A DNA stretch of 64,000 bases from Gordionus sp. m RMFG-2023. Lineage: Eukaryota; Nematomorpha; Gordioida; Chordodea; Parachordodidae. The stretch spans positions 42,612,569 to 42,676,568 of the forward strand of contig NC_088776.1 of NCBI RefSeq assembly GCF_954871325.1, read 5' to 3'. Below the pieces are notes generated by a model. It saw only the letters and a list, made by a program, of their open reading frames with translations, ran no database searches and was not told the origin of the DNA. Made by a program: the position numbers and the translations under genes. This document shows positions 12,540 to 26,163 of this stretch, piece by piece; within the stretch, counting starts at the first letter, position 1, and the number at the start of each line of letters is the position of its first letter.

Positions 12540-15500
12540 TTAATTCTTCCGCTTGACTCCGTACATTGCATTTATAGCTCTACCAATAACCAACTGCCTT
12601 ATTTCATTCGTTCCAGCTCCTATTTCATATAATTTCGCATCTCTAAGCAGTCTACCAGTGGGATAATCGTTGATATATCCATTTCCACCTTATTATTTGT
12701 ATTTCGGATATTGTAATTATCAAATTGGTCGAGAATAAAATAATTTTAATCATGAATCTCCAGAACCCCGAATAAGGCGTAAAATGGCATTATTTTAAAA
12801 TTTTGTGCTAAGCTTTAAAAAATTACAAAGGGATTAAAAATAAAATCCGGGCGAAATCCAATTTTGTAAAATAAATTTAATTATATCAATTATACCTCAT
12901 TCACAGTTAGCACGAATTCGCAGCTAAGGATACAAAAATACAGCATGTTTTGTATACTTCGCCACGAATTCACGCTAAATGGAAAATCATAGAAGAAATA
13001 GATCATTTAATATTCATTTGCTTCTCATATTTCCAATTTAAAATAACAAATTCCTGCCTTTTAAAATTAAGGCCAGGCTTGAAAATAAAATTGTAATCGA
13101 TAAAACTTTGGTCTCTGTAGTACAACGTTTTAATATACGATAAGATAGCTGTTAAATATCTAATTTTCAAAAATCGTTCTTTATCTAGATATTTAATTTA
13201 AGGTGTTCTATTTTTAGTGTATTTCTAATAATAAGAAACGAGTTACCCAGGCATTGAATAGCTTCTAAGGCGATTTGAGTGGCCCTTTTCGAAGTTAAAT
13301 AAATTGCGGCAGTACAATCCTTTAATAATTATATTTATAATAGGAATATACTTAATCACCCCCCATAAACAGAATTATATTTAATGAGCATACTTAAAAA
13401 TATTTTTTAAAACTATATCAGGCTAAAGAAATTGTATACAACAAACTCTTATTCCTGTTTATTAATTTAATTAAATGATAAATAATCGTTTTCAATAGAA
13501 GTTTTAATAAGAAAATATAAGTTAAAATGATAATACCATAGGGACACATTTACCCTGGTCACAATTCGCAGCAACGTTGTAAACATAAGACCTAGATGAA
13601 ACCAATTCAACATACATATTTGCTATTTTTGATTGCATCAACTGTTATTTATTGAAATACAAATTAAAAATAAACGAAGGATCATTGTAAAAATTTCTTT
13701 GCAAAAGTTTAACAACGAAAGAATATATAACTTTCTTACATTTAATATATCTTATGGAGGTCAATATAATTGCATATTAATAGAAGTTAAATGACATAAT
13801 TATAAAAGATTATATATAGGAAACAGTTTTATAATAAAGAATCTATTTTTTTGACTATAAAAGCATAGTAAGTACAAAACGCTTTGATTCCATAGAGCAA
13901 TGAAAGATATACGGATTTAAATATGAAGCAACAAATTCTATAAATTTAGGTCAATTATGTTCCAGTTAATCGATTGGTTAATGCTAATAATGCAATTATT
14001 CGCTTCGTACAGGCCTATTTACTATTTATATAACTTATGTTAGTTTTATTTTTATTCATTAGATAATCTATTTTAGAACTAACACTTATGTTTATCTCTT
14101 TAACTATATCCTAGGATAATGGACGATCTCTGGATTAAATATAATCTAAAAATTAAAAAAAAAGATTGGTTTTTAAATTCAACCAAGACTGGACCAATTT
14201 GGTCGACAAAGTAATTGAACTTTGATTCTAAATCAATGTGAATGCAGCCAACAATCTTTTTTTTAAATAAACGGGTTGTGAGGGCGGTCTGAACCAACCT
14301 GATTGTCCACTAGATTTGTAAGGTATTTATATAAAATGAGTAAAAGTAGTAGAAGTTAAAGAAAAAAAGGAAAAGATAAACCTAAATTTTTTTAAAAAGA
14401 GATACCCATAACACATTTTTAAATTAGCAATGAAATATTCTCAGTGATGTTGAATATTTTTTGTATTTATAACATTTACAAATGAAAAGAAATAATGAGT
14501 TTTCTTAGATTGTAAAAAAAAATACGACTATATGAAGTAATTTTAGCAAAAATAAAAGGTTTTTAAATTGCTCCAATCTTTTAAAATTCAAATATATTTT
14601 TATTAAAATAAAATCTCTAGCAATTTTAAAGGTTTAGACTTCTATTTCATTTAATTTGTACATTGGACATCTTTTTTCATTTTTGTTTTTTTGTTTGATC
14701 AGATCCAGATAAAAAAAAATAGGTTTAAACTTTCTTTAAAATTTAAAAATACATTTATTTAGTCTTATGATTTTTTTTATAAAACCCGACACAAACATAA
14801 AAACGTATCTATTTGAAAAAAAAGTTTTAAAATATTTCATTTATATAATTTCATTTACCTGAAATGTGGCTGTAGATGAATCAAAAGCTTGTCTTTGGTG
14901 ACAGTAGTCAAAAGCTGTATCACAACAAGCTTGCATTATACTACAAAAAGCAAAAGATAGGTTAAAGTTGTAATCTTTAATGGGAACAATTTGATGAGTT
15001 ATAAACAATGATAATTCAAAAATCTTATATTCCAGTAAATTATAAAAGGTCAAAACGAGCATCCTAACCTCTTTATGCGAATAATTTAAATCTCTTATAT
15101 AAATATAAATATTTAATTAAACTTATCATATATAAATACTAAATTAAATCTCGTTCTTATTATTAATTTATTCTAAGCCTAGGCCATTTTTTCCCAATCC
15201 TTTAAGAAAAGAGTTTAAAAATAATATATTTTTTCCTTCTAGGCAAAGCACATTTAGTATAATTTGTAGCGATTTTAAAGTTGACCTTGTAGAGGGCATA
15301 GTGGATGAGAAATGCATCCCAAGGGCGTAATAAAAGACAAGGTTTCGTATAAAACCAATTTTTAAAGGCCAACCCGAATTGTAAACCATAATGTAAATAC
15401 CAACCTAACTGTGGAGCACAATATAAGGAAATAATAGAACTGTGGTCTGGACCGATTTTAGTTTTGAATGCCCAAAATATTATTATTATAAAATTGAAAC

Positions 15501-18500
15501 ATTTCATATAAAAAGAATTATTTTTACTACCCCCACCCCCAAGTTATTTAAAAAATTTAGTTGAATTTTTATTTTTTATAAGTAACAGACCAAAAATTTT
15601 AGCCTTTTTAAAAATCCTTTTTATTAGCACCCAATAATTAAAAAAAAAACTATGTATTTAAAAGCACCAAGCACGTGTTCTTAATAGTTTAGTTTTTCCT
15701 AGAATCGGAATCGTAAAAATAGGGCTGATCCGATTCGCAAGCTAATTTTTAGAATTAATCGTTCTTTTTTACAATAATTTATTTTATATATATAATTTTT
15801 TGATTATATATAAAATATAATATTAAAAGGATTTAAACATTTATTAAATTTAATTGTATCTAAATTCCTTGGAAGTTGAAAATGTTACTCCTAAAGCCAT
15901 TTATTTGGTAAAAATTAGATTCATTTTTACAGTTTAGAGCCTGAGCTAAGAATAAGAAGGGTTCAGGTTCTAAAAATATGTTAAAAATGCGGTTCTACTT
16001 TCGATTCCTAATATTTTAGAGTTATGATTTGGGTTCTTAGAAATGAAACTCGTTCGATAGTTTCAGGTTCAAGAAGTGTTGTTAAACGGCTCGATATTTT
16101 GAATCGAGATATTTTAGCCAAAATAATATTAAGCAAAACTTCGAGATTTCGTTAATAGATGTCTAAACCTTTCTCCATCTATGAGCAAAATCTCCAGGCT
16201 TGCTTAATATTTTTTATAGCTAAAATTTTGGATTAGCCGTTCTTAATCAAGCCGTTCAACTAGTTTCAAGTTCTGTTAATGAACAAATAAGAATAAATTT
16301 AAACATAAAATAAAATGAACCCTCAAATAAATTACATAAAATTTAGAATAATATACATATAAATTCGTCTTACTTTAATTAGAACTGGGTTCTGGAAATT
16401 AAAATAGGTTCTGGTTCATATAAAATTTAAGAGTAGTTATGGTTTTAGGTTTTTTGAATTTAATCCGGTCCCGAGAATTCCAGCTGGCTCCAAACTCAAA
16501 ATATAATTTTTCGCACCCGTTTTCAACGAGAAAAAAATTAATTTGACCCATATGAGTCGCTTAGCTTAAGATGAGGCAAAGGCCTAGCACAATTTAATTT
16601 AATCAAGCCTAAAACATTTTCTTTCTGAGCAAGGAAAAAATAAAAAGACCTCCAATGATTACAATTGTTAAAACCACTATTTATTATATTTTTGATAAAA
16701 ATGCAAACCCCAAGGGTCCCCCGGATAAAACCAATCTTTCATAATCTAAACCAGACATGAGAATACCGGCACCATCATTCTCTTTTCCCAGTAAATTTTC
16801 GGCTTGAATTATTTAAAAAAAACTAATATAATAATTTAAAAATTTATCGTAATAATATAATGTCTTATAGTTTACCAAGTTATATTAATATCTAAATAAA
16901 TTCACATTATTAAAATAAAAGCATTAAAAAATTTAATAAAGATTAAGTATGTATATTAGATTAATTTTTATAATATAAATGATAAAATCATTTTAATAGA
17001 TTCGCAATAAATGTAAACTTTGGGTTTTAGACAGGGGTTCGAACCAAACCCGAACCCGGAAAAGAAAACCCGGGTTTCGGGGAAAAAAATTTGAACCCGA
17101 ACAGAACCTGAACTCTTTTAATAAAATATTCAAAACCCCGAACCGAACCCGGGAATTTTACCAGGGTTCAGTGTATTGTTTAAATTATTATAAGATATTT
17201 GTATAATTGTAAATACAAATATTAATAATTTACTTGACATTTTATAATATTTTCAAATTTGAAATGTTAATAAATTTTAAACAATTTAATTCATTTAATC
17301 CATTTTTAAATTTTTTTAAATTTATTCTCAAAGATTCCTATTGGATTGTTAATAAATATTAAACAATTAAATTCATTTACTACATTTATTTTTAATTTTT
17401 AACTTATTCTCAAGATTATTAATTAGAGGAAAATGAAAGTGAACAAGTCAAGGTAAAAATTATTATATTGGATATTGTTAATTTAAAGAAATACGTCTAA
17501 ATAAATTTTTTTAAATCTATACATGACTATGCTTTGTATTTTTAACTATATTTTGCCTATATATAAAATAAAAAATTTATTTTTTATACGAAATTAAGGT
17601 CTAGTTTTTTAATTATGATTTAAATATAGAAAATTTTTTTTATCAATTAAAAATTCTTAATCCCGAGCTGAACCCGGAACCAAATCTGGATTCAAAAATC
17701 CTGAACCGAACCCGCCTATTTTTTTAACCTTATAGCGAACCCGAACCGAATCTGCGCAAAAATTTTGCCGGGTTCGCTACTGATTTTAGATATAAAATAA
17801 ATATGAATAACTTTTATTGGCTTAATTTCAAGTTTTTCTTAAGGGTCTAATATATTCGCTTGGGAAGATTATTCTAATGCACTGTTTTCGATAATTAATT
17901 CCAGTTTTAAATTAATTGATTTGAGAGTTTTTAAAATTATTTTCATAAGTCTCGTGTAATATATATTAGAGCCCTACATGGTCGGCAGTAACATAGCCAA
18001 TGATATATAGTTTCGCCCCATGGCCTGAAAATTATTAATACTATATTTCCTTCCTACTATTACCTTTGTGTTTGATTCAGTATCACATTTATAAAATGAA
18101 TTTAAGAAATTAGCTGTTTCAAAAAAATCTGGAGGGTGGAAATCATATAAATATTTTGTTATAACGAAAGACGAATTTATTATTTTATTTTGTAATTAAA
18201 ATCTAATTTGAAAATCATATAAATTTGAAAATTATAATAACTAACTATTTATAAAAATATTTAAGATTACTAAATAAAAATAAATATATATATAAGTATC
18301 ATAATTTAGTAATGAGTTTGTTCCTAAAAAACAAGTATAATTTTTGAAAGTTTCAAGTTGAAGTTTTTGTTTGAGAAATATAGGATCGCGGTATTCGTTT
18401 GTTATTTTATTTTCCGTGATAAAATTTTTAAAAAATGGTATGTTTACTAGGAAATGTTGCCATTAGTTGATATGACTATTGGCTGAAATATAAAATTATT

Positions 18501-21500
18501 GAGTTTTTAATATTTATTAATTTTTTTGTTTTCCATTGAGGAAGGAAAGGAAGAGACGCAGGTTGAGTCTCAAATAAGGGATTTGCCATTGGACCAAGGA
18601 GTGCAAGTTAAACCGTCATGTCTAAGGCCATCCTGTAATGAAAGGTTAGTTGGTTAGAGGATGTTGGGGAATTTTTGCCTTATTAAATGCCATATGGATG
18701 ATTTTGTTGATTGCTTAACGGAGATGGCGACCTTGACTACGGGTGCAGTTAAGGCGGTGTTAGCATGTACGGGTAAGTTACATTGGTGGCAGCGCGCGTG
18801 GTTGTGTAAGTGAGCAAGTCTAAATCCTATAGTAACTCTCAGTTCATTGGTTAAGAGATTATCTAAGGTTTGGCTTGGAAGTGCTTCGAGCTATTCGTGC
18901 CCTCCGTATAGCTAGTTGGATTTTAATAATTGTATGTCGTTAATATAAGTAGGATTAAGGCTATTTTGTAGGTTCTTTATTAGGGGTTCAATAATAGTGA
19001 TATTTCGGTCGGAAATTTAAAGCCCAAAAGTCATTCAAAAATGTGTGTAAGAATAAATCTAAATGAAATATCTAGTAATTTAATGAGTTCCAATCTATAA
19101 CCAGAGTTGTTACTGAGCGGCGCTCTAGGAGCGCCGTTACACTTTTTCAAAAACATTTGGATCGCTTCTCCTTTTAAAAATAAGGAGAGGGAGCTATCTC
19201 CTTTTAGGGCTGGAGTGGAGGAACGCCGCTCCACCTATATTTATTTTTGTTATATAGCATAGATAAAACATTACTAAATTTTTTAATTTATTGCTGAATA
19301 TTAACACAGGATAAAATTAATATTTTTGAGATAGAAATTTCTTCCCTATAAAGCTTTTTCAAAAATTCGAACCGCTGCTGCAACTGACATTGAACTAGAT
19401 CTAAACAACCGGGTTTCAGGCGAGAGCGGGCAGTAAAAATCGACGTTGAAGGTCTCCATGATAAATTAGAGATCGGCGGACAACAAGATTTCTGAGCCGA
19501 CCCTGAAAACGTGTGCAAAATACTTTTACGGGCATGGCCGAAAGTTCGCATAACTTTATTATTTCCTTTATAAAAAATTATTATTTTACGGGTCGGACCG
19601 AGTCGGAAAATCTCCATGGTTTAATATGAACAACACCCTTGACCATACATAGGACTTACCCAATTTTATTTAGATAAAACTATATATGTTGTAGCTCAAA
19701 ACTTTTTAAAATATATTATATTGAACTGAGCAAATATTCAAAAAAAACCTGCAAATTTGGTTATAATTGCGCATATAATTTGGTTTCTTATAATAAAATG
19801 GTAAGATTAAATAGAATAGAAAAAATTTAAAAATATCACCATTGCAGTGAATAGGCAAAATAAAGATCGTGCTTAGCTTGATTAAAATATCTCTCCAGGT
19901 AAAACGTATTTTTTTTTCCTCTAAATAATGATGTTTAAATCTTCATTTAACTGAGCATTACATTTTTGAAATGAGAAATTTGCAAAAATTATAAAAAATA
20001 TTAAAACCGGGAATGCAACAATTATCGAATATCAATTCACAAGTATTTGAGCCGCGCATACCAAGTTTGTCTAGTTTGAGACCTTTAGAAAATCCAGGAG
20101 TAGTCTAAGGAAAAAGAAGGGAAAAAATATGTAAATTATAATTTTGGGAATAAGAGAAACATACAAGTTACAAATCTATTCTCTGTAAAAGGAACAATCA
20201 TGTCAATTTTCATATTTAAATAAATTTATAAAACTAATAATTGCTAGTGAGGGTCAACAGTCCTGTCGGGTTTTAACCCTAATCAGATCAGTCTTTTTTA
20301 ATGATCGTTTCTCGGGGTTTAAGATTCAGTGCTTACACATATTTAAATTATAATTGCTTGTACGATCAATTTAAAAATTAGCATATCCCCAGTCTTTAGG
20401 TTCTATCTTGGACTAAAGACCGACAGTGACGCCCACTAGTATTGTTTAAAAATTAGAAGTGCAACAAAAACTCCAGCGCCCCCAAACCATTTTTTAAATT
20501 GTGGGTAGGGGTCCTTTTCTTTTTTATAGAGGAGGTTCAAGATTTTTGCAATACGCCTTTGATATGAAATTACCATAAATTTGGCACCTATATATTTATA
20601 ATTTAAGAGAAGTAATTAAAGAAACTTTTTAAAACCCCATTAAACAACATGATAAATTTAAAAAATAATTGTTAATTTAAAAAAAGGTATTTATTTTTCT
20701 AGATTGAAGATTTATTATAAGCACGATAAAGATTAAAAAATGCTAGATGATTTATTATTAATATTAGTTTAAATGTATCGTTTAATAGACGAGTAATACC
20801 TTTTCAACTATAAATGTACTTATATTGTTATGTTTAGATTTGTTTGATGACTTCGATTTGGAGTCAGATGTTTTTGCATACACTATAAATATATCTGCAT
20901 CAGGTCCATTGGTAATCCAAAATTTTGATCCATTCAAAATATAATGATCAGCTAATGGAGCATATTTTTAAAAATAAACAAATATTTAAAACTAACCAAA
21001 CAGAACATTTTATTTTTGAACTCGGTCGGAAAATTTTTCCCCAGAAAATTGACACCCCCTACCCACCCCCCTTTATGAAATTTGGTCACCAATAAATTTT
21101 CCCACCCATTTTTTAAAATATTTTTAGTTTATATTTTTACTTCCAGGGTCAGGTTTATAGGCATGACCTACAGATTTTGATTAAAACTAATAGTTTACAA
21201 TATTTAGGTGGAAATTCCATCTTTAAATTATTCAAATAGTTATTTTTAATATATTAAGATCTTTTCGTGTTAATCTATCCGCATACATGTATGTAGAGTT
21301 GTTAAATGGCTAAGCCGAGTAGACTTAGCCGCGACTCGTATCTAGTTTCTAGTAGAAAAACGATCCCAACTTGAGTCGACTCAATGCGCCGCATTAGTAG
21401 GTTCACTTAGTTGGCCCAATTAGTAGCTACCTTCGTTGGCTAGCTTGCTTATGGAAACAATAAGCTTATTTGGAATACCAGAGCATATTGGCACAGACAA

Positions 21501-24500
21501 TGGTACCAATTTCACCAGTAAATTATTTAAAAAATCTTCTCATGACAATAGTATAAAATATATATTAACATCAGCCTACCGCCAGCAATCGAATAGACAG
21601 GTGGAGGGTAGTAAGAACATTATAATTAAACATTTAAAAAAATTTGGAGAAAAATAATATAGATGTGGACATAGCGTTTGAATTTTTTTTATTAAATTAC
21701 AGAAACACACCTAATACCACCACTGGTAACTAATACAATGTGGGACCTAAACCTTTACATAATAATGATAATAAAGTTATAACAATTTCACAAAATACAA
21801 CTATTAACGTAAGTGAAAATCATGGTATAACGGTATTCGGAGAAAATAGTTGGGAGAAAGGCATAATTAAGAAAAAATAAAATGATCTTTTGTCGAAATT
21901 GAAACAAGATACAATATTATAAGATGGCATTTAGATCATATTAAAAACGATTAGATGATACTGTTTTGTGCAACATCAACAACGATTAGGATGACTCCTC
22001 TACTAAAAAAAGAAGATGAGAGGCAGTAATAAGTATATGAGGGTACATAAACCGGTAAGAATAAAATATATGCCAATACAGTTCAAAGAATATATCAGCA
22101 AAACATACAAAGACATTCAATATAGATAATATGTTATAAATAGTATATATTTTATATCTTATGAAACGCGTGTAATATAAAATAAATTTAACATTCATAT
22201 AAAACGCATGTAATATAAAATAAAAATTTAATCATACTTAAATATTAAAATTCATGAAAATAAGTTTTCAGTTCACATTTATCATAGAATATTAAATGGA
22301 AATACAATATGGTGAGGATAATGGTAATGGATAATAATAACTATATGAAATCAAGAATGAATAGATAAGATGGATGTGGCCAACACGGCAACTCAACTAA
22401 CGATATCTGGCTAATAATATTACAAGCCAAAACAACTGATGATGAAGACGACAATCTATATCAAACCGAATCCAAAACCACCAATAACAATGATGACAAT
22501 CGAAACAAACATGATATCTGCAAGCTTGCACCTCAAAATAATTAAAGGAGAGAATGTTAGATATACATTCCACAACACATTTTATTTTATTCCTTTATTA
22601 ATTAATTTTATTTTATCAAGATTCAAATTTTAACTTTAATCTTTTATTTTATCAACCTTATAATAAGTTAAGCTTTTGGTATATTTTGAAAATGGGTTTT
22701 ATATTCAATTTTGTATTTTTTTCATTTTCTTATAGTTTTATAATAGATATTACTATTCTATTTTTTGATTATTCTCTTTTGGAGTAATCGAAAGTATTCT
22801 TCTAACGTAAAGTAAATTTTTATTTTAAGCCTTACGATTAAGAAATAAATATGTGTTTTATATATATTATATATTTTTTATGTTATTAACATTTTTTAAA
22901 CTTATTTGGATGTTCAATATCGGGCCACCTTGTACAACACATTTCAGGTAGATGTCTTGACTGAAGATAGATCTATTCTCATTCATTTTATAAATCGATT
23001 AAATAATTATTATCAAAATAAACATCGTTCCCTATTTTGATTGCAGCCATTGTGAGCTTTTTTTGATGTCACTTAGCTAAAATCATTTATGACTTTCGTT
23101 GAAGATTGAAAAAAAAAGAAAGAAGTTGAATAGTTTTCATCCAATCCCAGATATCAGATTTGATAAAACAGGGCATGGCCATCAGCGGCTAGTAGACACA
23201 GATTCAAGTACTGCAAAAATGGTTATTCAAGATTTGAATGTATAAAATGTAAAATATCTTTATGTTTAAATAAAAATCGCAATTGTTTTATTTCTTATCA
23301 TTCAAAATAAATTGTATATTTTTTTTACATATGAATATCCCAATGATGACAATTGGTAACATTTCATAATTCTATATATATACACTTTTTTAAATAAAAA
23401 ACGTTAAAATGTGTTATTTGTGTCTTGTTTAACTCAGTTTTAGAAAAAGAAAATTTTTTGTTCGCAGGAAATATTTCGGGCGTGAAAGGGTTAATAATTT
23501 AGTAGTGAAAGAGGGGGAGCTAGCTCCTTCTCTTTTAAGAATTCATACCTATTTATATATATCAGAAACTTGCAAGCCTACCCAGAACTGGTTAAAAATA
23601 TAAAATAATAGCTGGAACAAGTTTAAAAATAAAATACAAACCTAGACCAAGTCAAAAAAAATTTAAATTCAAGCTGAGCTATTTTTTACAAATAAATCTA
23701 AATTAATCAATAATCAGTGGGGAAACATATAATTTAGTGCTTAATATAATTTTCTATTCATATTAATTTAACTTTGAAATATAAATACAGCCAAAATTAT
23801 TTAAAATAACAAAATTTTAAAAATTCTGACAAGTCATAAAATTAAAAAAATCTGGACTGTGACTAAAAGATATTTTTTAAATCCAGTCTGGGCCTATAAA
23901 TATATTTTTTTAATCTACTGCTAAAATTTTGATTTCTGCAAGTCCATAATATATATAATATAAAAAGAATGAAATAGTAATTTTGATATTTTTTTTAAAT
24001 AACACTGATATTGGCCAAGTGATGTTTAGGGATTATAAAAAGAACACCAACGTGCACATCCTAGTTTATATTTTATAATAAATTCCCACCTCTCCATTGA
24101 AATATGGTTATACTTATATCACAAACACAAATATATTGAATGTTAAATCTATTACTTTGTTAAAAATTTTTATCATAATAAAACACTATAAAATTAAAAA
24201 TACAATTTCATAATTGTGTTCCCAATAAGGAACCACATTTTAAAAAATCTAGGCACAAAAATCTGGGTTTTACAAACAAGGCTAAAGAATTTTTATATAT
24301 GTGTCAAAAAATTCAGATAGAAATTTTTACATATAATTATGGTTCCTTTTTAAGAACACAATTAAGATATTGTATTTTTAATTTTATAGTGTTTTAAAAA
24401 TAATTGAATGTAAAATTATGGTTTAATTTTTGATATTAATCTCAGAATTTATACCCTTTTTAAAAGCTGTAGTTATCATTGCAAATACATCAGAGCCAGA

Positions 24501-25274
24501 ACCGGATTCACTCATAGCTAAAGCCCCAATATGATCACCAGATATCAACTAGATTTTAAATGTATAGACAAAAATAGAAAAAGTCAATTTAAAAAGGTTT
24601 TAAATTATAATATATTTTAATAATAATTTTTGCTGAAAAAGTTTTGTCTTTATATATATAAATAAAAATATCTGTTTAAAATGAAGATAATTTTTGAAAA
24701 TAAAGTATTAAACCTGTGGTAAAAAACGCTTTTTTTGTTCTTCTGTACCATTTCTAACTATTTGATTGACTGTTAAATTAGAATGAGCTCCATAACTTAA
24801 TGCTAATGAGCCACTAGCCCTTGATAGTTCTTCCATGGCTATACAATGTTCCATATAACCCATACCCGAGCCTCCATACTGGGCTTTAAAATATTATATT
24901 ATATTTAAAAAAAAACAATATAATTACAAGGAGCAGTTATTCCTAAAAGGCCTAAGTTTCCAAGTTTTTTCCAAAATTTCTACAAAATTTATCATTAATA
25001 ATATTGATAGATCAAATACTTTAATATCCTTAAGGTCGTTACATTTATCAATAATATAGGCTTGAGGGGCCAACTCCTTTTGAGCAAAATCAAATACTGT
25101 TTTTCGCAGCTTTAATAATTTAAAATTGAGATTAACAGTTTTTTTTACCTGTTTTTGGTCATCAGATAAATTATAGAGTCTGTCATCTATAGGAAAATGT
25201 GATAGATATAAAACACTCCGGGTATAACAATTATATTTTAATGGTAATAAAACATGTTTCAAAATATTTTTCAT
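12540..25274 (-). CDS. IVD: Isovaleryl-CoA dehydrogenase, 12 exons, apparently intact
   Basis: Mitochondrial flavoenzyme of leucine breakdown, converting isovaleryl-CoA to 3-methylcrotonyl-CoA and passing electrons to ETF. Exons in gene order: 25274-25149, 25109-25020, 24979-24928, 24883-24714, 24548-24455, 20951-20800, 20104-20008, 16802-16709, 14940-14859, 13641-13537, 13319-13247, 12688-12540. All junctions are GT-AG and in phase, giving 427 residues (human precursor is about 425). The basic start [19 protein letters not shown] suits a mitochondrial presequence. Landmarks in order: [113 protein letters not shown] and [20 protein letters not shown]. Glu282 in LDYERL is at the position of the human catalytic Glu254 (mature numbering). 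The first three introns are only 39, 40 and 44 bp; later ones reach about 3.9 kb and are full of transposons. Purifying selection is inferred from the intact frame. Confidence 0.95.
12689..16708 (-). other. IVD introns 8 to 11
   Basis: Intronic DNA between IVD exons 8 and 12. Frames at 14100-14297 and 15168-15507 have no domain and look like chance openings. The stretch 15690-16500 has repeated GGTTCTG and ATCGGAATCG-like motifs typical of degraded hAT MITEs in this window, but no ends or target duplication could be fixed. Confidence 0.4.
17032..17782. mobile_element. hAT-type MITE in IVD intron 7
   Basis: The element starts CAGGGGTTCGAACC and ends, read inward, CAGTAGCGAACCCGGC. It is flanked by GTTTTAGA (17024-17031) and ATTTTAGA (17783-17790), an 8 bp duplication with one mismatch. 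The edges are rich in GAACCCGAACC motifs; the middle is AT-rich and non-coding. It belongs to the same broad group as the hAT at 36937, whose ends are also CAGGG plus GAACCC. Confidence 0.68.
18540..18900 (-). mobile_element. Retroelement endonuclease-like C-terminal domain fragment
   Basis: A stretch much richer in G+C than its surroundings encodes on the minus strand a relic of a domain found at the C-terminus of certain invertebrate reverse-transcriptase proteins. Readable pieces are [17 protein letters not shown] with a following CNLPV (family: LRLG.PVC..H.C.CG..VD) and [16 protein letters not shown] with STC close behind (family: RPDG.T.IPW.NGR.L.WD.TC). I recall this family from sequence but cannot name the element with certainty. 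It is degenerate. It lies in IVD intron 7, in the same orientation as IVD. Confidence 0.5.
19030..19625. repeat. GC-richer repeat debris in IVD intron 7
   Basis: The stretch 19110-19235 contains palindromic blocks around GAGCGGCGCTC and GGAACGCCGCTCC, suggesting an element end or MITE. The stretch 19370-19620 has a further moderately GC-rich patch with GGGTCGGACCGAG. The open frames here have no recognisable domains. No target duplication was found. Confidence 0.3.
20244..20439. mobile_element. Small MITE in IVD intron 6
   Basis: The element is 196 bp with inverted ends: left CTAGTGAGGGTCAACAGTC, right read inward CTAGTGGGCGTCACTGTCGG. It is non-coding and contains GGTTTTAACCC. No clear target duplication was seen, so the superfamily is open. 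Confidence 0.5.
21430..22939 (+). mobile_element. Ty3/gypsy fossil, 3' end (integrase part and LTR) in IVD intron 5
   Basis: Only the 3' part of a gypsy-type element is recognisable. At about 21436-21660 it encodes an integrase core segment with [16 protein letters not shown] and [11 protein letters not shown] purine-rich tract ends at 22554 and is followed by TGTTAGATATACATTCC, the likely start of the 3' LTR, which may end near 22939 (TGTACAACA). The rest of the element is absent. It is broken in several places and old. It is antisense to IVD. Confidence 0.65.
23120..23490 (+). mobile_element. piggyBac 3' end in IVD intron 5
   Basis: A C-terminal piggyBac-type cysteine-rich tail is readable in pieces on the plus strand: RFDKTGH, then (in another frame) [14 protein letters not shown] and [11 protein letters not shown]. 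About 180 bp further the element ends with GGGCGTGAAAGGG directly followed by TTAA (23491-23494). Read inward, this is CCCTTTCACGCCC, a typical piggyBac terminus. The rest of the transposase is missing upstream. It belongs to a different subfamily from the element at 5940. Confidence 0.62.
24181..24394. mobile_element. Palindromic MITE in IVD intron 5
   Basis: Inverted arms of about 55 bp: the left begins AAACACTATAAAATTAAAAA and includes AATTGTGTTCCCAATAAGG; the right, read inward, repeats this with few changes. The centre is unrelated AT-rich sequence. It is 214 bp, non-coding, and lies only 61 bp from IVD exon 5. Target duplication is not certain. Confidence 0.6.
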
Positions 25275-25786
25275 TTTAGTCAGCTGTAATTCATGAATAA
25301 ATGGGTTAAAAAACCGTAGAGTGCCAAAATATATTCATTGATATAAAATATTTTAGGATTTTTTTGATTTTTTGCGTTTTTCTGATAAAAATATAACGAT
25401 TAAAAAAATATATACATTTTTAAAAAAGCATTTTATATTCTTACAAATTTTGTTTTTTAAATTTAAAATGTATACAGATTAAAAAAATTAATAAATGCAG
25501 AAAATATTTATAATATATAAAATAAATAATTTTTTTATAATAACCTCTAGTATTTAAAATTAAAGTAACATAATTAAGCATCTATAATTATTTAATAATT
25601 ATATATCTGTATATATTCAGAATCACAATAAAAATTTTAGTTTAATGATGTATATATTGTTATATAATATATATTTTAAGAAAAGAAGTTAATTAATAAT
25701 TAATTTTTATAAATTTTCAAGAAAACTCAGAAATTTGTATATATACGGAATCAACATTGAATTTCCAGTTTAATGATGTATATTAG
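25275..25786. other. IVD upstream region
   Basis: Extremely AT-rich DNA upstream (minus-strand sense) of the IVD start codon. The promoter and 5' untranslated region should lie here, but no specific element can be picked out. A hAT remnant begins about 510 bp from the ATG. Confidence 0.35.
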
Positions 25787-26163
25787 ACCATCTAAGTGGG
25801 AGGGCGGGCAAGCGGGTTAAATTTTTTAAAGAACTGGTGGGTGGGAGGGTTAGGAAAAATATTTATCTATAAGTTAACGGGTGGGCGGGTTAAAAATTTA
25901 CAACTTTTATTTGTTATTTAAAATCATTTAGTAAATATTTAAAAAAATATGCTCCGTAAAATTTCAACATTTTTATCAAACCGATAAAGTCAGAAGAAAT
26001 CCATGACATAGTAAATATATCAAAAGCATATTGGATTTGATTTGCATGGAAGAATATAACATCCACTTGGATAAAAATCTAATATTACCTGTTTCCTCAA
26101 AAGCAAAGATAATTCAATTAAAGATTATTAATTTATAAATGCAATGTTTAAAATGGATAGCAT
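25787..26163 (+). mobile_element. hAT remnant (copy C, left end)
   Basis: The stretch begins TTAGACCATCTAAGTGGG and carries GGGCGGG and TTAAATTTTTTAAAGAAC subterminal repeats. It continues as a diverged match of copy A at 1700-2000, including TTGGATTTGATTTGCAT. It breaks off at about 26163, where a new sequence starting CAGGGGTGTCTCTAGC begins. No coding part remains. Confidence 0.55.

Noticed and set aside
15168-15507. Overlapping minus-strand frames as genes
   Set aside because: They lie in an IVD intron, lack any domain and overlap each other in different phases; chance openings in repeat-derived DNA are more likely.
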